Source: Xenorhabdus griffiniae
GTDB taxonomy: Bacteria > Pseudomonadota > Gammaproteobacteria > Enterobacterales > Enterobacteriaceae
Length of the DNA: 64,000 nt
NCBI RefSeq assembly: GCF_037265215.1
Contig: NZ_CP147737.1
Coordinates: 2,388,001 to 2,452,000, forward strand
Direction of reading: 5' to 3'
In this document: positions 50,078 through 58,850 of the stretch, in pieces
How the letters are laid out: each line of letters opens with the position of its first letter
Position numbering within the stretch: position 1 is the stretch's first letter
Notes under the pieces: model-generated
The model's input: only the letters and a program-made list of their open reading frames with translations
Databases searched by the model: none
What the model was told of the DNA's origin: nothing
Program-made: the position numbers and the translations under genes

Positions 50078-51622
50078 ATGGAAATCAGTATCCGACGTGC
50101 CGTGGTGAAGAACTTTCTCGGCAATTCGCCAGATTGGTATAAACTAGCTATTATTGTCTTTCTGATTATCAATCCACTGGTCTATTTCTTTATCAGCCCT
50201 TTTGTTGCTGGCTGGATGCTCGTTGTTGAGTTTATCTTCACATTGGCAATGGCATTAAAATGTTATCCTCTGCAACCTGGAGGATTACTCGCTATTGAAG
50301 CAGTCATCATTGGAATGACTTCACCAAAACAAATAGGTCATGAAATTGCCAACAATCTGGAAGTCATTTTATTGCTGATTTTCATGGTTGCGGGCATTTA
50401 CTTCATGAAACAGTTATTGCTGTTTGTTTTCACAAAGCTGCTACTAAATATCCGTTCCAAGAAAATGCTGGCATTAGCATTCTGCCTGGCGAGTGCTTTC
50501 TTGTCCGCTTTCCTTGATGCCCTGACTGTCATTGCCGTTGTCATCAGTGTTTCAATTGGGTTTTACGCCATCTATCACCGCTTTCTATCCCATAATGGCA
50601 GTTCTGAACTGAGTGATGATAAGTACATTGACAGTGAGGATAAAAGACAAACGCTGGAACAGTTCCGGGCATTTCTGCGCAGTCTGATGATGCATGCGGG
50701 GGTTGGTACTGCACTGGGTGGTGTGATGACTATGGTTGGTGAACCCCAAAACCTGATTATTGCCAAACATGTTGATTGGGATTTTGTCACATTTTTTATT
50801 CGCATGTCGCCAATCACCATTCCTGTGTTCATTTGTGGCTTGCTGGTCTGTTTGCTAGTTGAACATTTTAAACTGTTCGGTTACGGTGCTGAATTACCTG
50901 AGCGTGTTCGCTCTGTTCTGGAAGATTACGACCAAAAAGCCAGTGAAAAACGTACCCGCCAAGAAAAAGCCCAGCTTGCTGTTCAGGCATTGATCGGCAT
51001 CTGGCTGATTGTAGCACTGGCTTTTCATTTGGCTGAAGTGGGTTTGATTGGCTTATCAGTCATTATCTTAGCGACCGCATTCTGTGGTATTACCGAAGAA
51101 CATGCGTTAGGTAAAGCATTTGAGGAAGCTTTACCGTTTACTGCCCTGTTAACCGTGTTTTTCTCTGTGGTTGCCGTCATTGTTGACCAACAACTGTTTG
51201 CGCCATTTATTCAATTTGTCTTGCAGTCTTCACCCGCTTCACAGCTTTCCTTATTCTACTTGTTCAACGGATTGCTCTCTACGGTTTCTGATAACGTTTT
51301 CGTCGGTACGGTTTACATTAATGAAGCGCTTATCGCCCTAAAGAGTGGTCTGATTTCACAACAACAATACGAGTATTTGGCCGTTGCTATCAACACAGGA
51401 ACTAACTTACCATCCGTGGCAACCCCTAATGGACAAGCCGCTTTTCTGTTCCTGCTAACTTCTGCCTTGTCTCCATTGATCCGTCTCTCTTATGGTCGCA
51501 TGGTCATGATGGCCTTGCCTTATACCATTGTGATGACACTAGTAGGACTGTTGTGTGTTGAATTCTGGTTAGTGCCTGCCACTGAATATCTCATCAAACT
51601 TGGTTTGATCACGCCACTATAA
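50078..51622 (+). CDS. nhaB: Na+/H+ antiporter NhaB
   Basis: 514 residues with about 12 membrane helices. Family-specific stretches include [32 protein letters not shown] and [20 protein letters not shown]. It exports sodium in exchange for protons at the inner membrane. A terminator follows before dsbB. Confidence 0.95.
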   Translation: MEISIRRAVVKNFLGNSPDWYKLAIIVFLIINPLVYFFISPFVAGWMLVVEFIFTLAMALKCYPLQPGGLLAIEAVIIGMTSPKQIGHEIANNLEVILLLIFMVAGIYFMKQLLLFVFTKLLLNIRSKKMLALAFCLASAFLSAFLDALTVIAVVISVSIGFYAIYHRFLSHNGSSELSDDKYIDSEDKRQTLEQFRAFLRSLMMHAGVGTALGGVMTMVGEPQNLIIAKHVDWDFVTFFIRMSPITIPVFICGLLVCLLVEHFKLFGYGAELPERVRSVLEDYDQKASEKRTRQEKAQLAVQALIGIWLIVALAFHLAEVGLIGLSVIILATAFCGITEEHALGKAFEEALPFTALLTVFFSVVAVIVDQQLFAPFIQFVLQSSPASQLSLFYLFNGLLSTVSDNVFVGTVYINEALIALKSGLISQQQYEYLAVAINTGTNLPSVATPNGQAAFLFLLTSALSPLIRLSYGRMVMMALPYTIVMTLVGLLCVEFWLVPATEYLIKLGLITPL

Positions 51623-51644
51623 TTAAGGACTCAGCTATATCCTG

Positions 51645-51674
51645 CCGGATGGTGTGTTTTTGCATACCATCCGG
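51645..51674 (+). terminator. Intrinsic terminator of nhaB
   Basis: CCGGATGGT, 12-base loop, ACCATCCGG, then seven T. Located 22 bp after the nhaB stop. Confidence 0.9.
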
Positions 51675-51796
51675 TTTTTTTGATAATCACTTTCCTGAAA
51701 AAAATAGCTCAGTTAATTTTAATTTTATTTTTTTATGGCTGATGAAACGGCACAATAAGCCAGTTAATTATCTTGAAAAGATGGGAAGAAAAGAAA

Positions 51797-52315
51797 ATGT
51801 TTCGATTTTTAAGTCAAAGTTCCCAAGGGCGAGGCGCATGGTTATTGATGGCGTTGACCGCTCTTATCCTGGAAGCGACAGCACTCTATTTTCAACATGT
51901 GATGCAGTTACAGCCTTGCGTGATGTGCATTTATGAACGTGTTGCGTTGTTTGGTATTTTAGGCGCTGCGCTGCTTGGTGCAATCGCACCAAAAACGCCT
52001 TTGCGCTGGTTAGCGATCCTGCTGTGGATTTATAGCGCATGGCAAGGATTACAACTGGCATGGCATCACACCATGATACAGTTATACCCTTCCCCGTTTA
52101 ATACTTGTGACTTTTTTGTCCAATTTCCATCTTGGTTACCATTGAATGACTGGTTACCCTCAGTTTTTCAGGCGTTTGGGGATTGTTCAATAAAACAGTG
52201 GGAATTTTTAACACTGGATATGCCGCAATGGCTGATTGGTATTTTTGCCGCTTACCTGCTGGTGAGTATATTGGTGTTAGTGAGCCAATTTTTTCGAAAT
52301 CAGGATAGATATTAA
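51797..52315 (+). CDS. dsbB: Disulfide bond formation protein DsbB
   Basis: 172 residues with four predicted membrane helices. The first periplasmic loop carries CVMC (quinone-proximal redox pair) and the second NTCDFF ... GDCSIK. It reoxidises DsbA and passes electrons to quinone. I start at ATG 51797 ([15 protein letters not shown]), behind GGAAGAAAAG; a TTG at 51773 would add eight unconserved residues. Neighbour order dsbB-nhaB-fadR is as in E. coli. Confidence 0.94.
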   Translation: MFRFLSQSSQGRGAWLLMALTALILEATALYFQHVMQLQPCVMCIYERVALFGILGAALLGAIAPKTPLRWLAILLWIYSAWQGLQLAWHHTMIQLYPSPFNTCDFFVQFPSWLPLNDWLPSVFQAFGDCSIKQWEFLTLDMPQWLIGIFAAYLLVSILVLVSQFFRNQDRY

Positions 52316-52332
52316 GAGTAAAAAATTGTCCC

Positions 52333-52358
52333 AAAAGGAGTCTCTAAAGGCTCCTTTT
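52333..52358 (+). terminator. Intrinsic terminator of dsbB
   Basis: AAAAGGAG, 10-base loop, CTCCTTTT, 17 bp after the dsbB stop. It is a short stem with AT flanks. Confidence 0.65.
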
Positions 52359-52399
52359 AACCTACCTTCCCTATATTCAATTCTCTATCACAATAATAA

Positions 52400-52530
52400 A
52401 AACGCGATCTGCATTGCAGATTATAAATCAGAAAAAACGGAAAGATGAATTTTACTGATTTATAGGCTGAAAAAATGGTAGACTTTTTAAGTCGAAAAAA
52501 TATTTTATAAAACAGTTAGATAAAATTAGG
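52400..52530 (+). promoter_or_regulatory. CRISPR leader-like AT-rich segment
   Basis: The ~130 bp before the first repeat is AT-rich and ends in a stretch (GGTAGACTTTTTAAG at 52478-52492 and A/T runs after it) that looks like the leader found before type I-E arrays in enterics. The TTGGTAG-type element near the leader promoter is only approximate. The exact start of the leader cannot be seen. Confidence 0.5.
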
Positions 52531-52614
52531 GTGTTCCCCGTGAGTACGGGGATAAACCGCGCATGAGCAGTTTAATTGAATATTCACAGGCGTGTTCCCT
52601 GTGAGTGTAGTGAT
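52531..52614 (+). CRISPR. Solo type I-E CRISPR unit: one repeat, one 32-nt spacer, second repeat split by an IS
   Basis: The repeat at 52531-52559 is 29 nt, starts GTGTTCCCCGTGAGT and ends ACGGGGATAAACCG, with the stem CCCCG/CGGGG of type I-E repeats. The spacer 52560-52591 is exactly 32 nt, the standard length. The second repeat starts at 52592 with GTGTTCCCTGTGAGT and is interrupted after 52614; its missing end (ATACCG) is found at 53824-53829 beyond the IS110-family element. Rejoined, it is again 29 nt and matches the first repeat at 23 positions, as typical of a degenerate terminal repeat. No cas genes are in the window. Confidence 0.85.
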
Positions 52615-53815
52615 GTGATGGACGTCCCCTTTTTCAGCAGCAAATCGTGCCATCTTTTTTTCCGATGCACTGAATTTCGGGAGAACATCTCATGAATGCG
52701 ATTAAAGTTATTGGCATTGACTTCGCCAAAAACGTTTTTCAAGTCTGTGTCTGGATGGAGGACGGTTCTGTCGCCTCGAACCGAAAAATTTCACGGCAAA
52801 AATTGCTTGATACTGTGCGCACTTTTTCGCCAGAAACCCTCATTGCTATGGAGGCCTGTGCAACTTCTCACTATTGGGGCAGAACCCTTCAGGCGATGGG
52901 ATTTATCATCAGGCTTGTGCCGACCCAGCATGTTAACGCTTTCAGCCATCATCAAAAAAATGATGCCAATGATGCACTGGCTATCTGCGAAACGGCCTGC
53001 CGACCCGGTATCCATTTTGTTCCGGTCAAGACGGTGGAACAGCAAGATATCAAGGCACTGCGCAGTGCCCGACAACTCATGGTGGAACAACGTACCGCAC
53101 TCGCCAACCAGATTCGGGCTTTCCTCGCTGAGGAGGGGGTGAGCATTCCTGCTGGTATTCAGAAACTGCAACAGTACCTGCCTGAGATTCTAGAAGAGGA
53201 GAGCCATGAGCTGTCCTCTGTACTACGACGTTTGCTTCATACTTTGGGGGAAGACCTACGGAATCTGAACATTCGCATTCATGAAATGGATAATGAAATA
53301 GCGGCACTTTCTCGTCAGCAAAGTGGTTATCACCATCTGCTCACGATCCCCTGCGTCGGTCCTCTTATTGCAGCCGCCTTCGTGAGTGAAGTCAGTGCGC
53401 CCCAATTTGCCAATGGCCGGCAACTTTCTGCCTGGTGTGGCCTGGTTCCCCGACAACACAGTTCAGGTGGAAAAAACCGGCTGTCTTCCCTGAGCAAAAA
53501 TGGAAACCGTCATCTCCGAACGTTAATTATCCACGGTGTTCGTGCCGTGATGCGCTGTGTCCAAAATCGTGATGATTGTCTGGGAGAATGGTTGAGAAAA
53601 CTGATTGCCCGATGCGGGTTTATGAAAGCCACGATCGCTTTAGCCAACAAACTGACCCGGATTATCTGGCGTGTTCTGCGGGATAAAGTGGATTTTAATA
53701 TGCAAAAAGCTTTTATTATTAATTAATTGAGCAACAAAAATAGACGCATTATCGAGTTTGCAAACACTGATGAGAAAACGGCTACCGTCCCTATAATAGC
53801 CTGTTCTTATACAAG
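52615..53815 (+). mobile_element. IS110-family (IS1111-like) insertion sequence inserted in a CRISPR repeat
   Basis: About 1.2 kb, limits ambiguous by 8 bp because GTAGTGAT occurs at both edges (52607-52614 and 53816-53823). No conventional terminal inverted repeats are visible, as normal for this family; a weak subterminal GGACG similarity exists. Noncoding ends are 77 bp (left) and 89 bp (right). Family members encode a structured guide (bridge) RNA in a noncoding end; I cannot fold it here. It sits inside the terminal CRISPR repeat. Confidence 0.8.
52692..53726 (+). CDS. IS110-family transposase
   Basis: 344 residues. N-terminal DEDD (RuvC-like) domain: first Asp in IGIDFAKNVFQV, Glu in LIAMEACATSHYW, and the closing Asp pair in KNDANDALAI. 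Central coiled region, then Transposase_20 domain with IPCVGPLIAAAFVSEV, AWCGLVPRQHSSGGKNRL holding the probable catalytic Ser, and NRHLRTLIIHG. GGGAG lies about 9 bases before the ATG. The gene is intact and could be active. Confidence 0.92.
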   Translation: MNAIKVIGIDFAKNVFQVCVWMEDGSVASNRKISRQKLLDTVRTFSPETLIAMEACATSHYWGRTLQAMGFIIRLVPTQHVNAFSHHQKNDANDALAICETACRPGIHFVPVKTVEQQDIKALRSARQLMVEQRTALANQIRAFLAEEGVSIPAGIQKLQQYLPEILEEESHELSSVLRRLLHTLGEDLRNLNIRIHEMDNEIAALSRQQSGYHHLLTIPCVGPLIAAAFVSEVSAPQFANGRQLSAWCGLVPRQHSSGGKNRLSSLSKNGNRHLRTLIIHGVRAVMRCVQNRDDCLGEWLRKLIARCGFMKATIALANKLTRIIWRVLRDKVDFNMQKAFIIN

Positions 53816-53959
53816 GTAGTGATATACCGATGTAGTGAGAAGGAAGCAGGGTGCGGATAATTTTTCCATTATGACGCCGGATATATGGTCGCAAACCGTA
53901 TAACTTGGTGCTTGCACAACTGGGGCGTCCATATATGGTATAAAGATCTCGGACACCTT

Positions 53960-54172
53960 GATATTAAACCTGTCCGGCTCACTTTGCAAATGCAGGTTGC
54001 GGCTCACGTCTGCCGTGACTTTCTCGCCACTGACGGTCGCCGGCCTCTTCCATTCCATCACTGGTGCGGTTGCCCATTGCCCCGACGATGACCTCAATGT
54101 TGCCCGTCGTGGTGCTTCTGGTGGCAACAGTATCCAGATTATTGCAGGAATTCAAGCTGAAGTGACGGCTAT
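53960..54172 (-). pseudogene. Haemagglutinin (CdiA-like) fragment with internal deletion
   Basis: Minus-strand pieces match two separate parts of the large haemagglutinin gene at 59071-64000. NIEVIVGAMGNRTSDGMEEAG corresponds to the region near 63220-63260, and GEKVTADVSRNLHLQSE to the region near 61310-61360. They are joined at about 54026-54034, where both parents carry a CGCC.CTGAC sequence, so ~1.9 kb has been lost by recombination at a short repeat. It lies just downstream of immunity gene A and next to the IS110 element. Confidence 0.75.
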
Positions 54173-54220
54173 TCCTACCGCGACCACGCTTACAGAACCG
54201 CTTGGCTGGGATCGTTGAAG

Positions 54221-54424
54221 TCAAAGCAATCTAAAACGGTATGCCAGCCAAATGATTGCTCCTATTCCTCCACCTATTAGGCAACCAAGTTTCAACCCTT
54301 TGATCCAATTAAGCTGATAGATGCTTTTATTAGTCAAAAACCATTCTGATGATATCAAAATAAATGAATATGCTACTGCACAAACAATTATCAGTAAAAT
54401 TAAAGAAGTTATAGAAAGCTTCAT
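54221..54424 (-). CDS. Putative immunity protein A (small two-helix membrane protein)
   Basis: 67 residues: MKLSITSLILLIIVCAVAYS (first helix), SSEWFLTNKSIYQLNWIKG (connecting loop), then a Gly-rich second helix GCLIGGGIGAIIWLAYRF. I start at the second of two ATGs because it gives a TGATG overlap with the toxin stop like the other two copies. Homologous small genes sit in the same place after toxin modules B and C. Position, overlap and covariation with the toxin tail suggest an immunity protein in the inner membrane. Confidence 0.65.
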   Translation of the reverse strand: MKLSITSLILLIIVCAVAYSFILISSEWFLTNKSIYQLNWIKGLKLGCLIGGGIGAIIWLAYRFRLL

Positions 54425-55386
54425 CATTTACCATCCTTATTGGTTGCCTTATCACCTGTCATTTTATTACCTAAGTCATTACTAGGTGGTGATTTACCAT
54501 CTGTAATATTACTATTTACAGCTGCACCGCTATACTCTAAAACACCAGAGCCAGCTGCTCCCCCTAATATTCCAGGAAGCGGACCAAAATTAGCTTCCCC
54601 AGATATAAAATTGGAATACACAGGTTTTTCTGCATATTTAAATGCGTCTCGGCTTGCAGGCATCCCAAAATAATTTTTAATTGCATTGGCTTCTAACTTA
54701 CGTGTAATTGCAGAGCCAAATCCGTAACCCAATGTTGTACCAAACGCGGCCCCAATGACTGCCGCCTCTGAGTTCTGACCTGCTACTTGACTACTGAAAT
54801 AGGCACTACCCGCGTTTAACTGGACATTCGTATGCAATGATCGGCCAGTTCCCGTCCAACCAGTGAAACCCGCGAGGAATAAGCTCGTATAATCAAATTT
54901 ATCTCCGGTATTACCGTTGTAAACCTGAACACCAGCATTCGCGCCCATACTCAGTCCAGTACCCACGACTTTCGCTCCTGCGGATGCATTTGAATTAAAT
55001 AAAGAACGTCCTCCTGCCACCCAACCAACTACATTCTCTGGTTCAGCAATGAAAGCACCTGCCCTATCCCAATTGTCCGTATGCTTGTTACCATATTCTG
55101 CATCCTGACTATTGACATAAAGCACCGCGTTTTTAACTTCCTCATTATTCAGCGAACCATACAACCATTTAGGTCTTGATGCTGCCGAGATACCGCCATC
55201 TATTTTCAGCTTGTCTTCACCCGCTGCACAGACGAGTGAGTTTTCTTCGCAAGTTTTCCGGTATCGCTCTGAGTTTTCCTTATGTATCGCTGCATACTTA
55301 TCAATGACAGGCTGACAATCGCTGCCAGCGGCTTTACAGGCGGTCATTTCTTTATCAAACGCACGGGCCTCATCAAAGCTTAAGAA
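54424..55386 (-). pseudogene. Orphan CdiA C-terminal toxin module A, 5' end cut by IS982
   Basis: The frame runs from the IS982 edge (SFDEARAFDKEM, near 55380) to TGA at 54424; the first ATG inside is at 55347. About 320 residues, beginning just after where a VENN motif would lie, with four Cys (CKAAGSDC, C..NSLVC), then WLYGSLNNEEVKNAVLYVN, GTGLSMGANAGVQV and a Gly-rich hydrophobic region. It is nearly identical to the module at the end of the large gene (59074-60030) except for the last ~45 residues (from GILGGAAGSGVLEYSG). Without an N-terminal part it is probably silent unless recombined. Confidence 0.75.
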
Positions 55387-56311
55387 ACCTGAACTTCGCT
55401 TAAGAAAGGAAAGACAAAAAGGAACTCAGTGCCTGAGGCACGATCAAAGTTTTTGCTTAGAAAACAAAATCGTGGGGATCCTCAGGCTATGACTACTTTA
55501 GAAGAACTTTTCTGTTGCGTCGATGACTTTTGCCAAAAATTTATTCCCCTTTGGGAACAACAGCTCATTGAGAATAATCAGCTCAAGCGTCATCGCGCCA
55601 CTTCCCTGTCTCTCAGCGAAATAATGACTCTCCTCATTTTATTTCACATGAGCCATTATCGTCATTTTAAAGCGTTTTATACTGAGTATGTGCAGCAATA
55701 CCTCAAAGCAGATTTCCCCAGTCTGGTGAGCTACAATCGAATAATAACATTGAAGAAAAGAGCCCTTATTCCGTTATGCGCTTTCCTTTCTTCACGCCAA
55801 CAAAAATCACACGGCATTGCCTTTATCGATCCCACTAAAATCGCGGTTTGCCATAACCTACGTATTTCTCGTCATAAAGTTTTTGAGGGTGTCGCGCAGC
55901 GAGGAAAAACCAGCACAGGGTGGTTCTATGGCTTTAAACTCCCTCTGATTATTGATGATTGCGGTGAGATTTTATCCGTTAAATTAACACCGGGAAATGT
56001 TGACGATCGTCAGCCGGTAAAGGAATGAGTCAAAGGTTTAACCGGGCATCTCTATGGTGACAAAGGCTATTTATCCCAAGTGTTATGCGATGAACTGAAA
56101 GAGGAAGGGCTTACGTTAATCACGAATGTTCGCCGTAATATGAAAGCCAAATTTTTATCGCTTTGGGACAAGGTCATGTTAAGAAAACGGTTTTTGATAG
56201 AAACGGTGAATGACCAATTGAAAAATATTTCTCAGATAGAACATTCAAGGCACCGAAGCATAGTCGGCTTTTTACTGGAAATAGTATCAGGACTGATTGC
56301 TTATACATTCC
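55387..56311 (+). mobile_element. IS982-family element, right end missing
   Basis: The left end starts exactly where homology to the toxin module stops (ACCTGAACTTCGCTTAAG). No inverted copy of that end is found on the right, where the transposase reading frame passes into haemagglutinin sequence after LIAYTFR. The flanks belong to different parts of a haemagglutinin gene, so a deletion accompanied or followed insertion. Confidence 0.75.
55489..56311 (+). pseudogene. IS982-family transposase with in-frame TGA and truncated end
   Basis: Starts MTTLEELFCCVDDFCQKFIP, the IS982 N-terminus, with LSLSEIMTLLILFHMSHYRHFK and FIDPTKIAVCHNLRI (DDE region) following. A TGA at 56026-56028 interrupts the frame after DDRQPVKE; the same frame then resumes with GLTGHLYGDKGYLSQ and ends IETVNDQLKNISQIEHSRHRS. 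The last residues after YTFR are haemagglutinin DNA. One nonsense mutation plus a lost 3' end make it inactive. Confidence 0.85.
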
Positions 56312-56607
56312 GTTGCTTTGCAGTTTACCGTCACGGTTATCCAGCATCCCGTTTAAGTTCAGCCGCACCGATTTCTGGCTGTCAATAAGGCCGTCAGTGT
56401 TGTTCAGACTCTGCGCCGTGACAACGAGGTCGCCGTCCGCCAGCAATTTCCCGCCTGCGTTCTGCACACGGCCGGCCGCCGATCCCTCGGTAGCACCCTG
56501 CACATCCAGCCGCCCCAGCGCGCTGATTTTCCCCCCCTGGTTATTAATCTCCTGTACTGAGCGCAGCATCAGCGCGCCTTTCTGATTGTCCAGCGTGATG
56601 TCCTCCG
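56312..56607 (-). pseudogene. Haemagglutinin repeat fragment
   Basis: The minus strand reads EDITLDNQKGALMLRSVQEI, INNQGGKISALGRLDVQG, NAGGKLLADGDLVVTAQSL and LNNTDGLIDSQ, the typical filamentous-haemagglutinin repeat pattern. It ends at the IS982 edge on one side and an IS66 remnant on the other. It comes from an upstream portion of a haemagglutinin gene, not from the C-terminal region next to which it now lies. Confidence 0.8.
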
Positions 56608-56729
56608 TCGGTTACCCACCTGGCCGCACGACCGGTTAAATGAACTCTTGCCCTGGCCTGAGACCCCGTTTAGCTAAATCCCACTTTGTGCTTATCTGAG
56701 AAAGCAAGGTGAGATCACCGGACGGTTAC
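56608..56729 (+). mobile_element. IS66-family remnant (3' end)
   Basis: The plus strand encodes LPTWPHDRLNELLPWPETPFS and TAA (56612-56677), the characteristic end of the IS66 TnpC transposase. It continues to a terminus ending CCGGACGGTTAC, similar to IS66-type inverted repeats (GTAAGCGTCCGG...). Only the last ~120 bp survive. Confidence 0.6.
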
Positions 56730-56741
56730 GGATCTTCAAAT

Positions 56742-56945
56742 TCAAAGCCATTTAAAACGATATGCCAACCAAATTATTGCACCACCTCCTCCACCAACTA
56801 GGCTACCGAGTTTAATATTATGTAGCCAGTTGAGTTGATAAATACTTTTATCAGTTAAAAGCCATTCTCCCGATATTGCTATAAATGAAAATGACATCCC
56901 ACATATAAATACCATAAAAAATAATGACGATAATGATGTTTTCAT
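56742..56945 (-). CDS. Putative immunity protein B (small two-helix membrane protein)
   Basis: 67 residues, MKTSLSSLFFMVFICGMSFS, then GEWLLTDKSIYQLNWLHN and GSLVGGGGGAIIWLAYRFKWL. Same architecture as copies A and C: EW.LT.K.IYQL.W in the loop and a Gly-rich second helix ending LAYR. The ATG overlaps the toxin B stop by one base (TAATG), implying coupled translation. Confidence 0.68.
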   Translation of the reverse strand: MKTSLSSLFFMVFICGMSFSFIAISGEWLLTDKSIYQLNWLHNIKLGSLVGGGGGAIIWLAYRFKWL

Positions 56946-58726
56946 TAATTAGACTCCTTAACGTCTAAATCTTTCTTACTATTTTGGTTAATAAATTTCT
57001 CATTCATTTTTTCATCATTTATTTTTATGTCATCTGTCTTTTTATTATTCATGATATAACTACTCATAGCTGAACCGCCCATTTCTAATTCAAAAGAACC
57101 AGCAAAGCCACCCAATATTCCAGGAAGCGGACTCAAATTAACTTCCCCGGACATAAAATTGGAATACACAGGTTGTTCTGCATATTTCAACGCATTTTTG
57201 CTTGCTGGCATACCAAAATAATTTTTAGCTGCTTTGGCTTCTAGCTGGCTTGTGAGTGCAGAACCTGCCCCGTATCCCAGTGTTGTTCCAAACATGGATC
57301 CAACCACTGCCGCTTCGGAATCCTGACCTGTCACTTGACTACCAAAATATGCACTACCGGCATTTAATTGAATATTCGAATGCAATGACCGACCTGTTCC
57401 CGTCCAACCGGTAAAGCCAGCCAGGCTGAAGCTCAAATAATCAAATTTATCACCTGTATTTCCGTTACCTACTTGAACAACAGCGTTCGCTCCCATGCTC
57501 AGTCCAGTGCCTGTCACCTTAGCTTTTGCTGATGCATTTGAATTCAGTAATGCTTTGCCACCCATGAACAACCCGAATACATTCTCTGGCTCCGCAATAA
57601 AGGCACCCAGTCTGTCCCAGTTATCCGAGTGCTTGCTGGCAAATTCCTTATCCTGATTATTAATATACAAGACAGCATTTTTGACTTCTTCATTATCGAG
57701 AGAACCATACAGCCATGTTGGACGCTCTGCTGCCGAGATCCCACCGTCTAGCTTGAGCCTTTCATAGCCAGCTGTGCAGTTCAGTGAATATCTTTGACAC
57801 TCCTCTTTAAATGATTCTGAGTTTTTTCGGTGTATCTCAGCATACTTGTCAATGACAGGTTGACAATCTTCCCCTGCTGCTTTACAGGCAGTCATTTCTT
57901 TATCAAAGTCACGGGCTTCAGTAAAGTTCAGGTAGTTATTCTCAACCGCGTTTTTCGCACTCTGCGCCCCGGCCACACCCCCTGCGGTAGAATTAGTAGC
58001 TAGTCCGGCGGCAATTCCGCCTGCCAGTGTGGACAGGTTACTGACGGCTTCTTTCTCTTCCGGTGAGAGATCTTTCGGATTTTTATCTCCGTATAGTGCA
58101 CTCATAATAGCAGACGCGGCCAGTTCCCCGCTCACCGCGCCCGTTGCCCCGGCAGTCGCTGAGCCGCCTTTCATTTCGGCGATGACCCCGCCTAAAATCG
58201 CATGCGCCATCAGATTGATGGCTTTTTCTGCTGGCGTCAACTCATCATAGTGGTCTTTACCCTTATAGGTCAGTGCTTTCACACCATTGGCCAGATACGG
58301 GGCTGCGCCGCTGGCAATGGCTGATTTGATATCACCGCCGGCTAAGCCCTGCAATGCGCAGATGACCGCCGTCACCGCCTGACGCTGGCTACTGCCGATA
58401 TCCGCGCCCTGCGCTTTGATGGCGCTGTCATAAGCTAGCTTATACGCCCGGTCAGCCACCGATTTCGCATTGATTTCCTGACCTTCATCTTTCAGTTGCT
58501 TTTCAGCATCCCGACTCAGATTCAATTGCGTTTGCGGGTCTTTCAGTTTTTCCGTCGCGGCTTTTGTCGCCTTCATCGCTTCATGCGTATTGTAGATATC
58601 CATCACCTGGGTGCCGATTTCCGCGATAGCCTGCGCCTGTGCCAGCCGCCGTTGCTCTTTTTCCTTGTCGAAAATCGGACTCAGGCCATTCGCTGCATTA
58701 TCAGTATCCCGGCTTAAGTCAGCCAC
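56945..58726 (-). CDS. Orphan CdiA C-terminal module B (pretoxin plus toxin)
   Basis: 593 residues from a GTG at 58726. The first ~260 residues (LSRDTDNAANGLSPIFDKEK, AHAILGGVIAEMKGGSA, LSTLAGGIAAGLATNSTAGG) match the pretoxin part of the large gene, leading to VENN at 57935-57946. The remaining ~320 residues are a diverged relative of toxin modules A and C (CKAAGEDC, WLYGSLDNEEVKNAVLYIN, TGTGLSMGANAVVQVGNGNT) with a Lys/Asp/Asn-rich tail (KKDLDVKESN). There is no good ribosome-binding site, so it is a stored cassette rather than a normal gene. Membrane-active toxicity is a guess from the Gly-rich hydrophobic stretches and the membrane immunity protein. Confidence 0.7.
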   Translation of the reverse strand: MADLSRDTDNAANGLSPIFDKEKEQRRLAQAQAIAEIGTQVMDIYNTHEAMKATKAATEKLKDPQTQLNLSRDAEKQLKDEGQEINAKSVADRAYKLAYDSAIKAQGADIGSSQRQAVTAVICALQGLAGGDIKSAIASGAAPYLANGVKALTYKGKDHYDELTPAEKAINLMAHAILGGVIAEMKGGSATAGATGAVSGELAASAIMSALYGDKNPKDLSPEEKEAVSNLSTLAGGIAAGLATNSTAGGVAGAQSAKNAVENNYLNFTEARDFDKEMTACKAAGEDCQPVIDKYAEIHRKNSESFKEECQRYSLNCTAGYERLKLDGGISAAERPTWLYGSLDNEEVKNAVLYINNQDKEFASKHSDNWDRLGAFIAEPENVFGLFMGGKALLNSNASAKAKVTGTGLSMGANAVVQVGNGNTGDKFDYLSFSLAGFTGWTGTGRSLHSNIQLNAGSAYFGSQVTGQDSEAAVVGSMFGTTLGYGAGSALTSQLEAKAAKNYFGMPASKNALKYAEQPVYSNFMSGEVNLSPLPGILGGFAGSFELEMGGSAMSSYIMNNKKTDDIKINDEKMNEKFINQNSKKDLDVKESN

Positions 58727-58739
58727 ATCCTGTGTCTAC

Positions 58740-58850
58740 TTACCCGCTAGCAGCTGCTTGCTGACCGAGTTCTAACATTTTTTGGTCTGTAAATACTTTC
58801 GGGTCGTATACTGTTTTCTTAAATGGGCCGTTTTTACCATCACCTTGCTT
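58740..58850 (-). pseudogene. Fragment of a different CdiA-type toxin end
   Basis: The minus strand reads KQGDGKNGPFKKTVYDPKVF and TDQKMLELGQQAAASG followed by TAA. The YDPKVFTDQKMLE...GQQAA pattern resembles the end domain of another CdiA toxin family that I cannot name with certainty. It is unrelated to modules A-C. It sits between immunity gene C and module B, as the relic of a displaced cassette. Confidence 0.5.

Noticed and set aside
52696..53142. 148-codon frame inside the IS110 transposase in another frame
   Set aside because: The transposase frame carries all catalytic motifs of the family; the overlapping frame has none.
56026..56028. Selenocysteine read-through of the TGA in the IS982 transposase, given selD in the window
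   Set aside because: IS982 transposases have no selenocysteine, no SECIS-like hairpin is evident and the gene is also truncated. A nonsense mutation is simpler.
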